The notes under the pieces were generated by a model. That model saw only the letters and a list, made by a program, of their open reading frames with translations, did no database searches and was not told where the DNA came from. From Chloroflexota bacterium (lineage in GTDB: Bacteria; Chloroflexota; Chloroflexia; Thermomicrobiales; UBA6265), in contig JAHWJF010000113.1 in NCBI GenBank assembly GCA_019348515.1, positions 1-8,713 on the forward strand: DNA of 8,713 bases. The letters are read 5' to 3'. This document shows, piece by piece, positions 6,406 to 8,713 of this stretch; the stretch's first letter is position 1, and each line of letters starts with the position of its first letter. The position numbers and the translations under genes were made by a program.

Positions 6406-7338
6406 ATGTCCACAACGATCTCATCCTCGTCACTTCTCGCCAGTGTCTCTGATGAACTCGCGGGGGCTGTCGATCGCGCTGGCTCCGGAGTCGTCACCGT
6501 CGACGCCCGCCGTCGCCACCCGGCTAGCGGGATCGTTTGGACCAGTGACGGGCTGATCGCCACCGCGAACCATGTCGTGGAGCGAGACGAAGAGATCGAG
6601 ATTGGTCTTCCCGACGGCAGGACCGTGAGCGGCACCCTCGTCGGGCGAGACCCGGGTAGCGACCTCGCGTTGCTTCGCATCGATGCCTCTGACGTCGCCC
6701 CGCTGGAGCGGTCTACCGTCGAGCCGCGGGTTGGGCATCTGACCCTCGCCATCGGGCGGCCCGGCCCGAGTGGCCCAATGGCGTCACTCGGTGTCATCAG
6801 CGCCGTCGGCGGCCCGGTGCGATTCCGCGGCGGAGCGTCCCTGGAGCGGTACGTGCGGGCCGACGTCGCCATGCTCCCAGGATTCTCCGGGGGTCCACTC
6901 GTCGACAGCGTCGGCAACCTGATCGGTCTGAACTCCTCGACCCTGGGCAACGCCGGTCAACTGACTGTGCCCGCAGCGAGCATCGACGCCACGGTATCAA
7001 CCCTTCTCCAGCACGGCCGGGTCCGTCGAGGGTATCTTGGCGTTGGCGCACAGGGTGTGCGCCTGCCGGAAGCACTCACTCGCGCGCTAGCGAATGGTCA
7101 GGAGCAGGGTCTGCTCATCGTCTCCGTCGAGACTGGTGGTCCCGCGGATGCTGCGGGACTGATGTTGGGTGACGTGATCCTGGCAATCGACGGCGAAACG
7201 GTCGGCCAGGTTGAGCAGCTGCAAGAGCGATTGACGGGAGACCGCGTTGGCAAGTCCGTCCCGATCCGCATCGCTCGCGGTGGCGAACCGCGCGAAATCG
7301 GCGTCACCGTCGGCGAACGCCAGCGGCAAGCTGAGTAG
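6406..7338 (+). CDS. HtrA-like S1C serine protease with PDZ domain, no signal peptide (first of pair)
   Basis: A 310-residue trypsin-fold protease with one PDZ domain. The catalytic triad is visible: His56 in TANHVV, Asp86 in SDLALL and Ser161 in PGFSGGPLVD. The residue before the serine is Phe, where HtrA proteins usually have Asn (GNSGGP). The PDZ domain covers about 208-303, beginning RRGYLGVG and including GPADAAGL and GDVILAIDGE; such domains bind exposed C-termini and regulate cleavage. Unlike DegP/DegQ/DegS, the N-terminus (STT and Ser-rich, then an amphipathic stretch) has no signal peptide or membrane anchor, so a cytoplasmic location is likely. The ATG at 6406 is set by AAGGAG eight bases upstream. 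A second HtrA-like gene follows after 16 nt and then a regulator gene, apparently one operon. Active protease is probable, but a binding or sensing role with weak activity is possible. Confidence 0.9.
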   Translation: MSTTISSSSLLASVSDELAGAVDRAGSGVVTVDARRRHPASGIVWTSDGLIATANHVVERDEEIEIGLPDGRTVSGTLVGRDPGSDLALLRIDASDVAPLERSTVEPRVGHLTLAIGRPGPSGPMASLGVISAVGGPVRFRGGASLERYVRADVAMLPGFSGGPLVDSVGNLIGLNSSTLGNAGQLTVPAASIDATVSTLLQHGRVRRGYLGVGAQGVRLPEALTRALANGQEQGLLIVSVETGGPADAAGLMLGDVILAIDGETVGQVEQLQERLTGDRVGKSVPIRIARGGEPREIGVTVGERQRQAE

Positions 7339-7354
7339 ACGGGGCACGACCACC

Positions 7355-8263
7355 ATGTCCATGACTCTCGAGCGCGAACTTACAGCTCCAGTCGCGCCAG
7401 CCCTCGCCGGGTTGGAGCTCTCCGAGGCCATCGCCGATGTCGCCGCGGAAGTCAAACCGTCGGTTGTTCTTGTCGGTCAGGGGGGAAGCCACGGCGCCGG
7501 GGTCATCTGGCGCTCGGACGGCATCGTCGTGACCAACCGCCACGTCATCCATGACGATCGGGTTGACATCGTGCTCGACGACGGCCGCAAGTTCACCGGC
7601 ATTGTCGCTGCCCGCCATCCCAATCGCGATCTCGCGGTCGTCAAAATCGCCGTTGACGGACTTCCCGCGGCGCGGCTTGGAGATTCCAGCACCGTGCGCC
7701 CAGGGCAGATCGCCATCGCCGTCGGACATCCGCCGGGACTTCGAAGCGCCGCGACAGCTGGAATCGTCGTCGCCGCCGGCCAAGCCGCCACCCTCGAAGG
7801 CCCCCGCACCGGGGACTGGCTGCAGACTGACGTAACGCTGCGACCCGGAAACTCGGGCGGCCCTCTGGTAGATGCTCGCGGCGGGGTCATTGGTATCAAT
7901 ACCATGGTCAGCGGCCGGCTGGCGCTAGCGATTCCCAGCTCGGCGGTCGAGCGGTTTGTCGCCGGCGAGCGTTCAGGAGACCCACGTGCCTGGCTCGGAG
8001 TCGACGGGCTTACCGTCCCCCTACGCCAAGTGAGTCACGATGTCGGGTTTCTATTGACGGAGGTTGCCGAAGGATCTCCCGCGGACCGGGCAGGTTTGAT
8101 GATCGGCGACATCGTCGTCACCATCGGCGAGGTCGACGTGATCGACAATGAATCAGTTCCCGCCGCGGTTCTGCGCATGAACCCAGGCCAAGCTGTCGAA
8201 ATCGCCATCCTTCGTGGTGGCGAGCCGAGGCACTTCACGGTGGTTCCAACGGAGCGCGCGTGA
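7355..8263 (+). CDS. HtrA-like S1C serine protease with PDZ domain, no signal peptide (second of pair)
   Basis: A 302-residue trypsin-fold protease with a C-terminal PDZ domain. Triad: His63 in TNRHVI, Asp92 in NRDLAVV and Ser167 in the canonical GNSGGPLVD. The PDZ domain covers about 211-298, beginning RAWLGVDG, with SPADRAGL and GDIVVTIGE. No signal peptide or membrane anchor is seen; the first 35 residues are a mixed, partly helical stretch. It is clearly related to the upstream protease in layout but more canonical at the active site. The frame is open further upstream inside the preceding gene, but the ATG at 7355 is the natural start: it follows the upstream stop by 16 nt with GGGG about 10 nt before it. 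A second ATG at 7361 is also possible. Its TGA overlaps the next gene's GTG, which ties it to the regulator. HtrA pairs could form mixed oligomers (inference). Confidence 0.9.
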   Translation: MSMTLERELTAPVAPALAGLELSEAIADVAAEVKPSVVLVGQGGSHGAGVIWRSDGIVVTNRHVIHDDRVDIVLDDGRKFTGIVAARHPNRDLAVVKIAVDGLPAARLGDSSTVRPGQIAIAVGHPPGLRSAATAGIVVAAGQAATLEGPRTGDWLQTDVTLRPGNSGGPLVDARGGVIGINTMVSGRLALAIPSSAVERFVAGERSGDPRAWLGVDGLTVPLRQVSHDVGFLLTEVAEGSPADRAGLMIGDIVVTIGEVDVIDNESVPAAVLRMNPGQAVEIAILRGGEPRHFTVVPTERA

Positions 8264-8713
8264 CCGACGGCCGGGGAGCGCGGCAGCGCGTTCTCGTCGT
8301 CGCGGCCTACCCGGCGCTGCGCGCAGGATTAGTGTCCCTGCTGGGCAGCGACCCGGAGTTGGACCCAGTTGCGGCCGAAGGGGCGGAACTTGAGGGAGAC
8401 TCCAGTTCCGCCCTGGCCGCGATCGTCGTCGATTACTCCGCCGGCGAGCCAGAGGAGTTCGTCGCCGCGGCCGAAACCTTCCCCGGAGCGCCGTTAGTGC
8501 TGATCGGCGCGGATCCGGCAACGGACGGCCCGGGCCTCTCCGGCGCGCCGGTCGCCTACCTCCCGAGTGACGTCGACGCGTCGGCGCTCGCCGCGGCGGT
8601 CCGGGCTGCCGCCGCCGGTCTCATCGTGCTCGATCCGACCGTGGCCGGGGCGACAGGAGTCCATGCGCATTCGCGGACCAGCGAGGGGGGTGAGACGCTC
8701 ACGACTCGTGAAC
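8260..8713 (+). CDS. NarL/LuxR-type response regulator with degenerate receiver domain, C-terminus cut by window edge
   Basis: Open for 151 codons from a GTG at 8260, which overlaps the protease stop (GTGA), to the right edge. The first 125 or so residues follow the receiver pattern of NarL/FixJ regulators: RVLVVAAYPALRAGL (10-24), VVDYS (56-60), APLVLIGADP (77-86), YLPSD (100-104) and an AAAVRAAAAG helix (111-120) followed by VLDP. The metal-binding acidic pair is Ala15-Ala16, the switch Thr position is Gly, and the conserved Lys is Ser103; only Asp58 at the phosphorylation site remains. A linker follows, and the window ends at LTTRE, the usual first residues of a LuxR-type helix-turn-helix (LT.RE). 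So it is probably a DNA-binding transcription factor with an atypical receiver. The DNA-binding domain itself is outside the window. No dedicated histidine kinase is seen. Confidence 0.8.
   Translation, partial: MTDGRGARQRVLVVAAYPALRAGLVSLLGSDPELDPVAAEGAELEGDSSSALAAIVVDYSAGEPEEFVAAAETFPGAPLVLIGADPATDGPGLSGAPVAYLPSDVDASALAAAVRAAAAGLIVLDPTVAGATGVHAHSRTSEGGETLTTRE

Noticed and set aside
6303..6950. Minus-strand open frame of 215 codons opposite the first protease
   Set aside because: It lies across the divergent control region and the protease gene, and its Ser/Arg/Pro-rich composition marks it as a shadow.
7247..7354. Upstream extension of the second HtrA-like protease into the first
   Set aside because: It overlaps the coding sequence of the first PDZ domain and reads as Ser/Ala/Arg-rich low complexity; the ATG at 7355 fits better.

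Overview
The window is GC-rich bacterial DNA with tightly packed genes and frequent GTG starts. The gene content (F420-type luciferase-like oxidoreductases, ABC-2 export cassettes, small HtrA-like proteases without signal sequences beside a NarL/LuxR-type regulator) suggests a Chloroflexota bacterium, perhaps Thermomicrobia-like. This placement is inference from family resemblance, not from a marker gene; an actinobacterial source is the main alternative.

Layout. Bases 1-2514, minus strand: a three-gene operon, read right to left. It has two tandem paralogous LLM-class (luciferase-like, probably F420-dependent) oxidoreductases, overlapping by 8 nt, followed 43 nt later by a ROK-family sugar kinase or regulator that is cut by the window's left edge. 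Bases 2515-2620: a 106-nt gap with a perfect 16-bp inverted repeat around a 9-nt loop. Bases 2621-6187, minus strand: a four-gene ABC-2 transport operon in the order ATPase, permease, ATPase, permease, with overlaps of 4 and 8 nt and one gap of 3 nt. Bases 6188-6405: a 218-nt divergent control region. Bases 6406-8713, plus strand: two tandem HtrA-like serine proteases with PDZ domains, then a response-regulator-like protein whose start overlaps the second protease's stop. It runs off the right edge just where its LuxR-type DNA-binding domain should begin.

How the genes may work together. The four ABC genes look like two ATPase/permease pairs made as one unit, either one hetero-oligomeric exporter or two related ones; the substrate cannot be read from sequence. 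The LLM pair probably performs related flavin/F420 redox chemistry on different substrates. The protease-protease-regulator unit is the most interesting part. Both proteases keep a full His-Asp-Ser triad and a PDZ domain but show no export signal, so they probably act in the cytoplasm. The regulator's receiver domain has lost the acidic pair, the switch Thr and the Lys needed for normal phosphorelay, so it may be controlled in some other way, possibly through the neighbouring proteases (inference). No RNA genes, CRISPR arrays, insertion sequences or phage genes were seen.
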